Of a stretch of DNA of 27,345 bases, positions 1 through 8,137 are shown piece after piece. This DNA is from Candidatus Saccharimonadota bacterium (GTDB lineage Bacteria > Patescibacteriota > Saccharimonadia > Saccharimonadales > Saccharimonadaceae), in contig JAUNQQ010000001.1 in assembly GCA_030536095.1 (NCBI GenBank), positions 1-27,345 on the forward strand. Direction: 5' to 3'. The notes beneath the pieces were generated by a model. It worked only from the letters and a program-made list of their open reading frames with translations. It was not told where the DNA came from and did no database searches. Position 1 is the first letter of the stretch; each line of letters opens with the position of its first letter. A program made the translations under genes and the position numbers.

Positions 1-721
1 TCGCCGTCAAAATAAACACAAAAACCGCATCAATCAGCGCCACCATCACCTGTCCGGTTACATATCGCTCAATCACTTCCGCTATACGCGTTGTTACCCT
101 CTTTACTACCTGCCCAGTCTTATCTCCCTTCTTGTACATTTTCTTCCAAAACTCATTTATCAAATCTGGCCCTTGTAGCATAAACAACAATGTTAGGACT
201 ATCAGCAAAATCGTATTTGAAACCACTCCCGCGATTGCCGACACACTCGTCAACACTGTCGAAGACAAATCTGGAATCGTCCCCGTAAAATAGCTTTTAA
301 CCGATGTACTAATTTGTTCTGTTAGATTATTTATTCCAAACTTATTCCCAATTGTATCTAACCCCCCTACTTCCCCAAGCGTTTTTCCAATCATCTCTGG
401 TGCCACCACGAGAAATTTCTGCGTTTCCGAAATCATCATCGGCCCCACCAATCCCACTACTAAAATCACAAACACCACAACAAAGAGTAGTGCAAAAACC
501 GTTGAGCTAGGTGTTGTCGGTCCTCGTCGTTTTTTTATTACTCGATCAATTTTCTTTGCCAAAGGCCGAATTGAAATCGACAAAAATATCGACAAAAGCG
601 TTATAATAATTGCCGTCTGCGCTTTTGCGAAAATCCACAAGAAACCAACAATTCCGGCGATTACTAGCCAAAACCTTACAAATGTCTTCGTATCAACTTC
701 GACGATGGTTCTATTAGTCAT
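1..721 (-). CDS. AI-2E family (PerM-type) transporter, 3' part missing
   Basis: My own translation of the minus strand from an ATG at 721 gives about 240 residues with no stop before the window edge, so the C-terminal part is missing. The N-terminal third has hydrophobic segments (around residues 12-48), then a basic loop (KKIDRVIKKRRG), then another long hydrophobic segment. The later stretch with GQVMVALIDAVFVFILTA is typical of the AI-2E/PerM permease family, membrane proteins of usually 330-380 residues whose real substrates are mostly unknown; some act as autoinducer-2 or Na+/H+ transporters. The ATG lies one base after the stop of the YbaB-like gene, so the two form an operon and are probably translationally coupled. 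The family call is firm; the substrate is not known. Confidence 0.85.
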   Translation of the reverse strand, partial: MTNRTIVEVDTKTFVRFWLVIAGIVGFLWIFAKAQTAIIITLLSIFLSISIRPLAKKIDRVIKKRRGPTTPSSTVFALLFVVVFVILVVGLVGPMMISETQKFLVVAPEMIGKTLGEVGGLDTIGNKFGINNLTEQISTSVKSYFTGTIPDLSSTVLTSVSAIAGVVSNTILLIVLTLLFMLQGPDLINEFWKKMYKKGDKTGQVVKRVTTRIAEVIERYVTGQVMVALIDAVFVFILTA

Positions 722-722
722 C

Positions 723-1019
723 TTACAATCCTAACCCTCCAAGTTGCCCCATCATTGGCTTCATTTTTTCCGTCGCAATCTCCTGTGCTTTCGCAAAACC
801 GTCATTCACCGCATTCTGAATCCATCTTTCCAATTCCGCCGGGTCATTTAGGTCAATTTTTTCTGGATCAACCTCAACTTTTATCACCTTCATTTCGCCC
901 GAAACCTGCAAAACTAACGCGCCGTCTCCCGCTTCTACCTCGATAATCTCATTCTTTAATTCCTTTGCGATTTTCCTCGCTTCATTAACCATCTTTAATT
1001 GATCACCCATTTTTCCCAT
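723..1019 (-). CDS. YbaB/EbfC family nucleoid-associated protein
   Basis: A small DNA-binding protein of 98 residues. I chose the ATG at 1019 because an AAAGGAG ribosome site lies six bases upstream and the protein then begins MGKMGDQLKMVNEARK, as expected for this family; a longer reading from 1127 adds 36 unconserved residues. The family forms homodimers that bind DNA as a bracelet. Visible hallmarks are the first helix (KMVNEARKIAKELKNE), the strand ending VEAGDGALVLQVSGEMKVIKVEVDPE, and a C-terminal helix with NDGFAKAQEIATEKM followed by a Gly/Met-rich tail. YbaB is often next to dnaX or recR; here dnaX lies divergently about 700 bp away. It precedes the AI-2E-type permease gene by one base. 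Confidence 0.9.
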   Translation of the reverse strand: MGKMGDQLKMVNEARKIAKELKNEIIEVEAGDGALVLQVSGEMKVIKVEVDPEKIDLNDPAELERWIQNAVNDGFAKAQEIATEKMKPMMGQLGGLGL

Positions 1020-1038
1020 ACGATTCTCCTTTTTCATA

Positions 1039-1047
1039 ATTCTAGCA
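1039..1047 (-). promoter_or_regulatory. Extended -10 promoter candidate for the ybaB-like gene
   Basis: Read on the minus strand the bases are TGCTAGAAT, an extended -10 (TGn plus TAGAAT) about 20 bases before the chosen ATG. A TTGACG lies too close upstream to serve as its -35. The TGC extension recurs before several other -10 boxes in this window, which supports the call moderately. Confidence 0.4.
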
Positions 1048-1136
1048 TACTCTCCGTCAAAATTCCACCCTATTTTTCTGGATTTTTCATCCATAACTAA
1101 TACTTCTCTTACTAAAATCACGAACAAATTTCACTC

Positions 1137-1165
1137 TTGACATTCCGAGCTCGATGATATATTAT
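1137..1165 (+). promoter_or_regulatory. Sigma70-type promoter of the 1200-dnaX-dnaB operon
   Basis: TTGACA (1137-1142), a 17-base spacer, then TATTAT (1160-1165). The -35 is a perfect consensus and the -10 differs in one position. It is placed about 35 bases before the first gene, and no equally good promoter is seen before dnaX or dnaB, so the three genes probably share it. Confidence 0.8.
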
Positions 1166-1199
1166 AAAGGCAAACAAACTAAAGACAGGATGCGAGGTG

Positions 1200-1715
1200 A
1201 TGTCTGATATACCAGAAAAACAAATCAAACGCTTAAGGAGCCTTATTGGTGAGGCTGAAACAAATTTAGCAGCCGCTAAGGAGCTTCTTAATTCTGTTAT
1301 TGGTGATGGCGAAGAAATTATTCTCCCCGCCCAAAATAAACAGTCTAAAGACGACCACATTGTCGAAGGAATTTTTGACGGCCAGATTATGATTGACCAA
1401 GAAGGGAAGAGCTATCCCGTTCCCGCTAATTACGCTTCAAAGTCAAAACTTGTTGAAGGTGATATCCTGAAACTTAGCATTGGTCCCGACGGACGTTTCT
1501 TGTATAAACAGATTGGTCCGGTTGAACGTAAAACTCTTATCGGTGTTTTAACGCATCATGACGATAAATATTTTGTGAAGGCCGATAATAAGGAATACGA
1601 AGTCCTCTATGCTTCCGTAACTTATTACCATCTTAGCGAAGGCTCCGAGGTCGCCATCGTCGTTCCGGCCGATAATAAAAAAGCCAGTTGGGCCGCAATT
1701 GAAGCCGCGATTTAA
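1200..1715 (+). CDS. Conserved protein of unknown function, first gene of the dnaX operon
   Basis: A 171-residue soluble protein starting at ATG 1200 (a GTG three bases earlier is in frame). The start sits in GAGGTGATG, which overlaps a sequence complementary to the 16S rRNA 3' end. Residues 1-35 look like a helical hairpin or coiled coil (KQIKRLRSLIGEAETNLAAAKELL). After a charged linker, residues from about 55 to the end look beta-rich: a core with VPANYASKSKLVEGD and IGPVERKTLIGVL, then a second beta-rich half ending in an Ala-rich tail (KKASWAAIEAAI). No enzyme motif, signal peptide or membrane segment is visible. I recall similar proteins as widespread in Patescibacteria but know no function. 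The stop is nine bases from the dnaX ATG, which points to joint expression and perhaps a role in DNA or RNA metabolism (inference). Confidence 0.8.
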   Translation: MSDIPEKQIKRLRSLIGEAETNLAAAKELLNSVIGDGEEIILPAQNKQSKDDHIVEGIFDGQIMIDQEGKSYPVPANYASKSKLVEGDILKLSIGPDGRFLYKQIGPVERKTLIGVLTHHDDKYFVKADNKEYEVLYASVTYYHLSEGSEVAIVVPADNKKASWAAIEAAI

Positions 1716-1724
1716 GGGGTCGCC

Positions 1725-3104
1725 ATGCGAAAGGCTCTCTATCGCAAATATCGCCCGCTAAAGCTTGCTGATGTTCTCGGTCAGCCCCAAGTTGTAGATA
1801 TTCTAAGAAATAGTCTAAAGAAAAATCAAATTTCCCACGCATATCTTTTTACGGGTCCGCGCGGTTGCGGGAAAACCTCCGTTGCTCGCATTTTTGCCCA
1901 CGAAATTAATGGCTTTCCATATTCGCTCGAAGATTCTTATATTGATATTGTCGAAATTGACGCCGCCAGTAATACCGGGGTCGACAATATTCGTGATCTT
2001 CGTGAACGCGCAACAATTGCCCCCACTGAAGGAAAATACAAAGTTTACATTATCGACGAAGTTCATATGCTGAGTAAGTCCGCCTTTAATGCCCTTCTCA
2101 AAATCCTCGAGGAGCCACCCGCCCACGTCGTCTTTATTATGGCTACAACCGACGCTTATAAAGTCCCCATCACTATCACCTCCCGCTCCCAGGTCTTTAC
2201 TTTTCAGCTCGCCACGCCCGACATAATGCTTTCTCATCTGAAATCTATTGCGGAGCAGGAAAAACTTAATATTGATGATGACGCCCTCTCCCTAATTATC
2301 TCACGCGGTGGTGGCTCATTTCGTGATACGCTCTCTTTGCTCGACCAAATCTCTACAATAAAATCCGGCCAAATAAAAAAATCCGACATTATCGACTTGC
2401 TCGGCCTCCCCGAATCTGATCAGCTTGAAAATCTTCTCATAAGCTATGAATCTGCTGATCTCGCCGGCCTAACCTCATCTCTCGCCTCTCTGATTAATTC
2501 AGGCATAAAGCCTACCATTATCGCCTCCGACCTAATGCAAAAAATCATCATAAACCCCACCCCCGTCCGCCTTTCTCTCTTGAAGCATCTCCCCTCTGTT
2601 ACGGGCGAATTTCCCGAAGCAAAACTCCTTGTTGCTCTCACCACCGAAATCGCCACTGCTCCGCTTGCGTCTACCGCAACACAAATCCCCCAGCCTAAAC
2701 CGGCACCAATAAATCCCCCCCAGTCCCAACCAACTCAACCAGCCCCACCTTCCCCCGAATCTTCTCCGCCACCAACTCAGCCAGCCCCAGCCACCGATCA
2801 AAATTTCTCCCCCGATTCCTATCTCGCCGCTATCTCCTCCGCCGCTCCTAGCCTCGCTGAAATCCTGAAAAAATCCCACCTTTCTCTCTCTGGAACAACC
2901 CTCTCCGTCTATAATAGCCGAAAAGTTTACCTAAAAATTCTCAATTCAAAAAACAATCTCGACCTGCTCACCTCATATCTTCCCACCGGCTACAATATTT
3001 CATTCACTGACCAACCCCCGACCGCCCCGAGTTTGACTTTTTCCGCCGTCCAACATATAATGGGAAACATAGAGCCACTAAATACACCAAATCAACCATT
3101 TTAA
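1725..3104 (+). CDS. dnaX: DNA polymerase III subunit gamma/tau (clamp loader ATPase)
   Basis: A 459-residue AAA+ clamp loader subunit that loads the beta clamp at replication forks. Seen directly: Walker A GPRGCGKT (residues 44-51), the IEIDAASNTGVDNIRDL block, Walker B YIIDEVHML (about 108-116), sensor-1 MATTD and the SRS arginine finger (Ser153-Arg154). Domain III follows to about residue 310. Then come a Pro/Gln/Ser-rich linker (about residues 320-360) and a short C-terminal domain. The four-cysteine zinc module normally found between Walker A and EIDAAS is absent: only about 16 residues without cysteine (HEINGFPYSLEDSYID) fill the gap. The ATG follows the upstream stop by nine bases; dnaB follows 21 bases later. 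A nucleotide-binding clamp-loader role is firm. Confidence 0.97.
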   Translation: MRKALYRKYRPLKLADVLGQPQVVDILRNSLKKNQISHAYLFTGPRGCGKTSVARIFAHEINGFPYSLEDSYIDIVEIDAASNTGVDNIRDLRERATIAPTEGKYKVYIIDEVHMLSKSAFNALLKILEEPPAHVVFIMATTDAYKVPITITSRSQVFTFQLATPDIMLSHLKSIAEQEKLNIDDDALSLIISRGGGSFRDTLSLLDQISTIKSGQIKKSDIIDLLGLPESDQLENLLISYESADLAGLTSSLASLINSGIKPTIIASDLMQKIIINPTPVRLSLLKHLPSVTGEFPEAKLLVALTTEIATAPLASTATQIPQPKPAPINPPQSQPTQPAPPSPESSPPPTQPAPATDQNFSPDSYLAAISSAAPSLAEILKKSHLSLSGTTLSVYNSRKVYLKILNSKNNLDLLTSYLPTGYNISFTDQPPTAPSLTFSAVQHIMGNIEPLNTPNQPF

Positions 3105-3125
3105 CCGTGGCTTAAGGAGGTAACA

Positions 3126-4550
3126 ATGTCAACGCAAGCTGAAAGTTCAGCTACTACAGTGGCGATTTCCGTCCCCGTCCCCACCACCACTACCGTAGCT
3201 CCACCGGGTCGAATCCCGCCCCAGGATATTGATGCCGAAAAATCTCTCATCGGCGCCATTCTGATTTCCGAATCAGTTTTTCCCGATTGTCTCGAGCGCG
3301 TAAAATTCACCGATTTCTACTCGCCCGAAAATGCCGAGATTTATCACGCTATGACCGTTCTCTATGAAACTCATCGCTCGATTGATTTATTAACTGTTAC
3401 CTCTGAACTAAAATCTCGCAACACCCTAAAAACCGTCGGTGGCGCGCCTTATCTTGCCGAGCTAACTAATTTTGTCCCTACCGCCACCCATGCCCTCGCC
3501 TATGCCGACCTGATCGCCACCACTTCTACTCGCCGCCGCCTAATTAAGGCCGGCACTGAAATCGCCGAAAACGCCTATACTTCTACTGACGCCATCGAAA
3601 CCATCGTCGGTAGTGCCGAAAAATCTCTCTTTGAAGTATCCGACCAGACCATAAAATCCGAATATGCCGCCCTCGACACTCTCCTTGTTGATGCCTACGA
3701 CCGTATTGAGATGCTCCATAAAAACAAGGGCGCTCTCCGTGGTCTCAAAACCGGTTTTCGTGATCTCGATAAAAAGACCGCCGGTTTTCAGCCTGGCGAC
3801 TTAATCATCATCGGCGCTCGCCCGGCTATGGGAAAGACTACTTTTGCTCAGAATGTCGCCTATAATGCCGCTACAATAAATAACAAAGGTGTCCTCTTTT
3901 TCAGTATGGAGATGGCCAGTTCCGAGATTGTCGACCGGATGATTTCTGACGTTTCCGGGATTGATAACTGGAAAATTCGCACCGGCAATGTTACCGATGA
4001 AGATTTTGCCAAAATCGGCGACGCTCTCGGTGAAATGGACCAGGTTCCGCTCTATATCGATGATACTTCCAGTCTTAGCATTCTTGAACTGCGCAATAAG
4101 GCTCGCCGCGCTGCTCATGACCACGATCTCGGCCTTATTATTGTTGATTATCTTCAGCTAATTAACGGTAATGACTCTAACTACAAAGGCAATCGTGTCC
4201 AAGAGGTAACCGAAATTTCCCGCGGTCTAAAAACTCTCGCCCGCGAACTAAAAATCCCCGTTGTTGCCCTCGCCCAGCTCTCCCGTTCCGTTACCGGTCG
4301 CGATGATCCCCGCCCTGTCCTCTCCGATCTTCGCGAATCCGGCTCAATCGAGCAGGACGCTGATATTGTTATGTTCCTTCATCGCCCCGATTATTATAAA
4401 CAGAACAATGATGATTTTGTCCCAACCTATATCTCCGAGTTAATCCTCGCCAAGCACCGTCACGGCCCTGTCGGCAAGATCGAACTCTACTTCCATCCAG
4501 AACTCCTCCGCTTCATGAGCCTCGACAAAGAACACGAACAGGAGCAATAA
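3126..4550 (+). CDS. dnaB: Replicative DNA helicase DnaB
   Basis: A 474-residue hexameric 5'-3' helicase. The N-terminal DnaB domain starts with PPQDIDAEKSLIGAIL (residues 31-46) after an unusual Ser/Thr/Val/Pro-rich leader of about 30 residues. The RecA-like domain has Walker A GARPAMGKT (230-238), the FFSMEM segment, Walker B LIIVDYLQL (337-345), the ALAQLSR sensor region and the RESGSIEQDADIVMFLHR end with the probable arginine finger at 420. A strong SD, AAGGAGGT, lies just before the ATG. It follows dnaX in the same operon. Length and motifs are normal and no intein is present. Confidence 0.98.
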   Translation: MSTQAESSATTVAISVPVPTTTTVAPPGRIPPQDIDAEKSLIGAILISESVFPDCLERVKFTDFYSPENAEIYHAMTVLYETHRSIDLLTVTSELKSRNTLKTVGGAPYLAELTNFVPTATHALAYADLIATTSTRRRLIKAGTEIAENAYTSTDAIETIVGSAEKSLFEVSDQTIKSEYAALDTLLVDAYDRIEMLHKNKGALRGLKTGFRDLDKKTAGFQPGDLIIIGARPAMGKTTFAQNVAYNAATINNKGVLFFSMEMASSEIVDRMISDVSGIDNWKIRTGNVTDEDFAKIGDALGEMDQVPLYIDDTSSLSILELRNKARRAAHDHDLGLIIVDYLQLINGNDSNYKGNRVQEVTEISRGLKTLARELKIPVVALAQLSRSVTGRDDPRPVLSDLRESGSIEQDADIVMFLHRPDYYKQNNDDFVPTYISELILAKHRHGPVGKIELYFHPELLRFMSLDKEHEQEQ

Positions 4551-4599
4551 TTAGGTTTAAATAAAATAATTTGAGATAATAAAAAACAAGGAGGCGGCA

Positions 4600-6579
4600 A
4601 TGGAAAAATCAAATATAGTAGGAAATGAAGGCGAACATCTCTCTGAGCCTAAGATAAAAGAGGGGTTAGGTCGAGCCGCAAAACTAGCAACAGATTTTTC
4701 GTATATTGCAACCGGCAAAGGAATAAAGCTAAAAGATAATCCATCCGCACTATCTGACACGAAAAAAGTGAGCCGGCCGTTTTCTTTTATTGCCACAGGC
4801 AAAGGAAGAAGTCTGAAGGATAATCCTGAAGCGTTAAGTGATGACACAGAATCAAAGACCAAAAGCCGAGCCGAGATTAAATCCGAAGCAAAGCAGAAAG
4901 AAAAAGTTGAAATGAGCCCAGAGGCGGCAGAAACCAAAACAAAACCTGAAACGTCAGCAGCCGAGGAAAAGCCCGCTAAGGCAAAAGAAGATGAGCCGGC
5001 AAAAACTGAACAGAATAAAAACAACTGGGAAATCCGGAGTACCGAGAATAATGTATTAAGCTACAAAGACGGAAAAATGGTCTATACTGATACAAGCGGG
5101 AGAACATGGGTGAACGGAGAGGAGATAAAGAAATCCAAACCAGAGGCGAACAAGACAGAAGAGAACAGAATGAAACTGCCAGTAGAAAAGATGGGCGAGA
5201 TAGATGAAGAAGTTGAGCGGCGAATGCAGAGGATAAATAGAGACGTTTATGGCGAGCATAATGGTTTGACTTGGAATATGCGACCAGAAGAAATCAAGAA
5301 CAATACAAGGGAAGAAAATAGTGCAAAGCCACCCGAAAAAAGTAAACAAGAAGAAAAAGAAGAGATTATAAATCTCGAACAAGAAGCCGAAAAGTCCGAA
5401 TTTGAGCCACAATCCGCCGAGGAATTATTCGACCATGTTCTTGATGTATTGGGTCCTGAAAAAGTTGAGAAAACTTATCTCGCACGTGCCGATCGGCTAG
5501 CTGATATAGGAAAGGATGTAACAAGTCGAAACATGAAAGATCTGAAACGCGAGTTTGAAACTAGATTCTCAAATTATCAGGCCAATCATCGTCCAAAGTA
5601 TATTGCCCTCTCGAGAGCCACTCTTCAGTCTGCAAAAACTAACTATAATAATCTTGTCCGAGATAATCTGATTAGCCAAGACGTCGCAAAAGCCTGGCTT
5701 CAGCAAGACTTTCTTCAAAATAAGTTCAGTATGTATGGCTGTTATAGGGATATCCAAGTTACGGAAATACTAGAAGATAATTCGCTCATCTCTCCAGAAG
5801 CATGGAATGCTAAAAAGCAAAAATATCGATCATCTGCGATGTCATTAGTACGTAAGCATCCAAACGCTTTTTGGCAAAGTGGCAATGTATCCGTTAATCC
5901 CGATAAGTTTTGGGCCGATAATGATTTCATCCATATTAATGCTAATAAAAATACTGGTGATATCGATCTCCGCTGCTATATTACTCCAGATTTTACAAAA
6001 GACCCTGCTACTGTACTTGATGCTTGGCAGGACGCCCTTGAAGATACTGGACTCCAAGATTCAATTTATTTCAAAATTACAGGCGGTCTTGGTGAGCCAA
6101 CACATCAGCGTCTCGACAGTATTGTCGTCTATAAAGATCCAAACACCCCAGATGATGTTTTTCGTAACCTCCTAGAAACTTTTCGCCGGCGCTGTCAGCA
6201 GAGTAATCCTGAAGCCCTGGCCGACGACCCCCGAAATCTTCCCGCCACCACCCAAGAAATCGCTCCCGGTATTACCGTCGCTCCCGAGCCAAAGTTTATC
6301 AACGAAGTTTTGCGCACTAGTGCCGAAACAAAAGACGGAAATCATTTTTCGCGACACTCTTGGACTACTTTTGTCGAACGTATGCTAATCGTCAGTATGT
6401 CGCTTGCTGCTAATCGCCTTCAGTCTAGTCAGCAACCAGCTACACGGGACAGTATGTGTTCTGAGGCGAAAAAATGCTTCCGCGAGCTAATGCTCCTATC
6501 AAAAATCAATCCCGACACCATGCTACCTGTTGAATATAATAACGCTCGTCCGAGCTGGATGAATCTCGATCAAGCGTAA
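4600..6579 (+). CDS. Large protein of unknown function with disordered Lys/Glu-rich N-terminal half
   Basis: A 659-residue protein I do not recognise. SD AAGGAGG precedes the ATG. Residues 1-265 are highly charged and rich in K, E, S and P, so probably disordered. They carry two copies of a 21-residue motif (F33-D53 and F61-D81) sharing IATGKG, LKDNP and ALSD. Residues about 270-659 have normal composition with many aromatic residues and look folded, e.g. LFDHVLDVLGPEKVEKTYLA and the hydrophobic SIYFKITGGLGEP. There is no signal peptide or membrane helix. The first part of the gene is A/G-rich, unlike the C-rich dnaB before it; the C-rich bias returns towards the 3' end. It lies between dnaB and rplK without an obvious terminator on either side, so it may be read from the dnaX promoter. 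Cytoplasmic location is an inference. Confidence 0.75.
   Translation: MEKSNIVGNEGEHLSEPKIKEGLGRAAKLATDFSYIATGKGIKLKDNPSALSDTKKVSRPFSFIATGKGRSLKDNPEALSDDTESKTKSRAEIKSEAKQKEKVEMSPEAAETKTKPETSAAEEKPAKAKEDEPAKTEQNKNNWEIRSTENNVLSYKDGKMVYTDTSGRTWVNGEEIKKSKPEANKTEENRMKLPVEKMGEIDEEVERRMQRINRDVYGEHNGLTWNMRPEEIKNNTREENSAKPPEKSKQEEKEEIINLEQEAEKSEFEPQSAEELFDHVLDVLGPEKVEKTYLARADRLADIGKDVTSRNMKDLKREFETRFSNYQANHRPKYIALSRATLQSAKTNYNNLVRDNLISQDVAKAWLQQDFLQNKFSMYGCYRDIQVTEILEDNSLISPEAWNAKKQKYRSSAMSLVRKHPNAFWQSGNVSVNPDKFWADNDFIHINANKNTGDIDLRCYITPDFTKDPATVLDAWQDALEDTGLQDSIYFKITGGLGEPTHQRLDSIVVYKDPNTPDDVFRNLLETFRRRCQQSNPEALADDPRNLPATTQEIAPGITVAPEPKFINEVLRTSAETKDGNHFSRHSWTTFVERMLIVSMSLAANRLQSSQQPATRDSMCSEAKKCFRELMLLSKINPDTMLPVEYNNARPSWMNLDQA
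4696..4842 (+). repeat. Two-copy 28-residue period repeat in the 659-residue protein
   Basis: Codons for residues 33-53 and 61-81 encode two related motifs: F-S-(Y/F)-IATGKG, two variable residues, LKDNP, one variable residue, then ALSD. At DNA level the copies have diverged mostly at third positions, so the repeat is kept by selection on protein rather than being a recent duplication. It may be a short binding motif in a disordered tail. Confidence 0.7.
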
Positions 6580-6585
6580 TCACCC

Positions 6586-6613
6586 TTTACTTTTTCAGAA
6601 AAAAGCGTATAAT
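6586..6613 (+). promoter_or_regulatory. Promoter of rplK-rplA
   Basis: TTTACT (6586-6591), a 16-base spacer, then a perfect TATAAT (6608-6613). The predicted leader to the rplK ATG is roughly 33 bases and includes an AAAGGA SD. It begins within seven bases of the preceding stop codon, so the ribosomal genes have their own control. Confidence 0.75.
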
Positions 6614-6652
6614 AGAACTGTTACGCACTTGGGTTAATAATAAAGGATTTTT

Positions 6653-7078
6653 ATGGCAAAACAAGTAATTGGTAATCTAAAATTACGCATTCCTGGTGGC
6701 CGCGCTACGGCTGGGCCTCCAGTTGGTTCAACTCTCGGTCAGTGGGGTCTTAATATGATGGATTTCATTAATCCGTTTAATGAGGCAACCAAAGAATTTC
6801 AGGGGAAGGATGTCATTGTTCATCTTCAGGTTTACGACGATCGGACTTTTGACTGGACCTGCCTTGGTCGCCCAGTTGACGATTTAATTCGTGAAAAACT
6901 AAAGATTGATAAAGGTTCCGGAAAGCCAAACATCGATAAGGTCGGAAAACTTTCTCAGGCGGATCTCGAAGAAATCGCCAATATAAAGATGGCTCAGCTA
7001 AATGCCATTGACCTAGACGGCGCAAAGAAAATTATCGCCGGAACCGCTCGTTCAATGGGCGTAGAAGTCGAACAATAA
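6653..7078 (+). CDS. rplK: 50S ribosomal protein L11 (uL11)
   Basis: A 141-residue protein of the GTPase-associated centre of the large subunit, where it binds 23S rRNA helices 43-44. The N-terminal domain has the conserved LRIPGGRATAGPPVGSTLG (residues 11-29) with the Pro-rich hinge region, and the C-terminal RNA-binding domain ends with LDGAKKIIAGTARSMGVEVE. The segment NMMDFINPFNEATKEFQGKDVIV matches the family closely. Length equals the usual 140-142. It is followed by rplA after 48 bases, the order conserved in most bacteria. Confidence 0.98.
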   Translation: MAKQVIGNLKLRIPGGRATAGPPVGSTLGQWGLNMMDFINPFNEATKEFQGKDVIVHLQVYDDRTFDWTCLGRPVDDLIREKLKIDKGSGKPNIDKVGKLSQADLEEIANIKMAQLNAIDLDGAKKIIAGTARSMGVEVEQ

Positions 7079-7088
7079 TAATATAATT

Positions 7089-7115
7089 GTGGGAGAGTTT
7101 ATGCTCGTTTACCAC
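7089..7115 (+). promoter_or_regulatory. Possible L1-binding RNA hairpin before rplA
   Basis: The transcript can pair GTGG (7089-7092) with CCAC (7112-7115) and GAG (7093-7095) with CTC (7104-7106), leaving an 8-base loop and a one-sided internal bulge (GTTTA). It ends just before the AAAGGA SD of rplA. L1 is a known translational repressor of L11 operons that binds asymmetric stem-loops. The position fits such a site, but the pairing is short and I cannot show conservation. Confidence 0.25.
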
Positions 7116-7126
7116 GAAAGGAAATC

Positions 7127-8026
7127 ATGGAAGAAGATAAAACTAAAGAGATAATTACTGAGGAAACTCAGTTAGAGGAGAAGCCGGAATCTTACGCAAA
7201 ATCCGGAAAACGCTCAAAAAAGCACGAAGAAGAAACTAAGGCCGAAGAGGAGCGCCAGGCTCGCGCCGCCGAACATAAGGCCGCTGTTGCTGCCGGAGAA
7301 AAGCCAAAGGGCGCTGCGCCAAAGACTCGTCCAGTCTCTGAGCGAAAGGGGAAGAAATATCGCGAAGCTTACAAAAAAGTCGAACAGGGAAAAGCCTATT
7401 CTCTAAAAGAAGCTATTGCTCTTGCGCAAGAAACCAGTATTACTTCCTTCCCGGCTACGGTCGAGGTTCATGCGCGTCTCGGTGTTGACCCGCGTCATGC
7501 CGACCAGAATATCCGCTCGACCGTTGTTCTACCAAATGGAACCGGAAAAAAGATTCGGGTTGCTGTTTTTGCGCCGCTTGATCTTGCAAAAGCCGCTAAG
7601 GCCGCCGGTGCTGATATTGCTGAAGATGATGAATTTTTGCGTCGTCTCGAGAAAAACGAGATTGATTTCGACGTCCTTATCGCCACTCCTCAGTTTATGC
7701 CAAAGCTCGGAAAGTTTGCCCGTTTCTTAGGTCCAAAGGGCCTTATGCCCAATCCAAAGGCCGGCACAGTTACAACTGATGTTGAAAAAGCAGTAAAGGA
7801 AGCGAAGGCTGGTAAGGTTGAATACCGCGTTGATTCCGAAGCAATCGTCCATATTGGTATCGGTAAGACTGATTTTACTCCCGAGAAGCTCGAGGAGAAC
7901 GCTAATGTCTTCTTCGACTCCCTAAAGAGCCAGAAACCTGCAACGATTAAGGGGCAATACATTAAGTCCGTTTATCTGACGACAACTATGGGCCCCTCCA
8001 TTCTCCTAGAAAACATCTATAATTAA
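7127..8026 (+). CDS. rplA: 50S ribosomal protein L1 (uL1) with long charged N-terminal extension
   Basis: A 299-residue large-subunit protein of the L1 stalk, which moves deacylated tRNA out of the E site. The usual bacterial L1 (about 230 residues) corresponds to residue 67 onward, starting [22 protein letters not shown]. Core hallmarks are [22 protein letters not shown], the [17 protein letters not shown] block and the C-terminal [14 protein letters not shown]. The first 66 residues are a K/E/A-rich extension ([18 protein letters not shown] and so on). The ATG at 7127 has a good AAAGGA SD, and no other Met codon occurs before the core, so the extension appears real. The gene ends in a strong terminator. 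Confidence 0.97.
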   Translation: MEEDKTKEIITEETQLEEKPESYAKSGKRSKKHEEETKAEEERQARAAEHKAAVAAGEKPKGAAPKTRPVSERKGKKYREAYKKVEQGKAYSLKEAIALAQETSITSFPATVEVHARLGVDPRHADQNIRSTVVLPNGTGKKIRVAVFAPLDLAKAAKAAGADIAEDDEFLRRLEKNEIDFDVLIATPQFMPKLGKFARFLGPKGLMPNPKAGTVTTDVEKAVKEAKAGKVEYRVDSEAIVHIGIGKTDFTPEKLEENANVFFDSLKSQKPATIKGQYIKSVYLTTTMGPSILLENIYN

Positions 8027-8047
8027 TCTTCTAGTAGATAATGAATA

Positions 8048-8082
8048 AATCACCGAGAGGATAATACTCTCGGTGATTTTTT
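8048..8082 (+). terminator. Rho-independent terminator after rplA
   Basis: A 12-bp perfect stem (AATCACCGAGAG at 8048-8059 with CTCTCGGTGATT at 8067-8078), a 7-base loop and a run of T to 8082. It starts 22 bases after the rplA stop. The CAP-domain gene converges from the other side, and the stem may also slow transcription from there, although the T run on that side is poor. Confidence 0.92.
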
Positions 8083-8137
8083 GTATCAACCTCTCTCTAG
8101 TCTAAAACCTCAGCGTCTTCTAGCTAGTCAATACTCT

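Noticed and set aside
723..1127. Longer 134-residue reading of the YbaB-like gene
   Set aside because: The first 36 residues are not family-like, and the ATG at 1019 has a perfect SD and canonical N-terminus.
2370..2380. A run of A in dnaX as a possible gamma/tau frameshift site
   Set aside because: The run (AATAAAAAAATCC) is far before the linker region and lacks a stimulatory hairpin or SD in the right place; a shorter gamma form cannot be supported.
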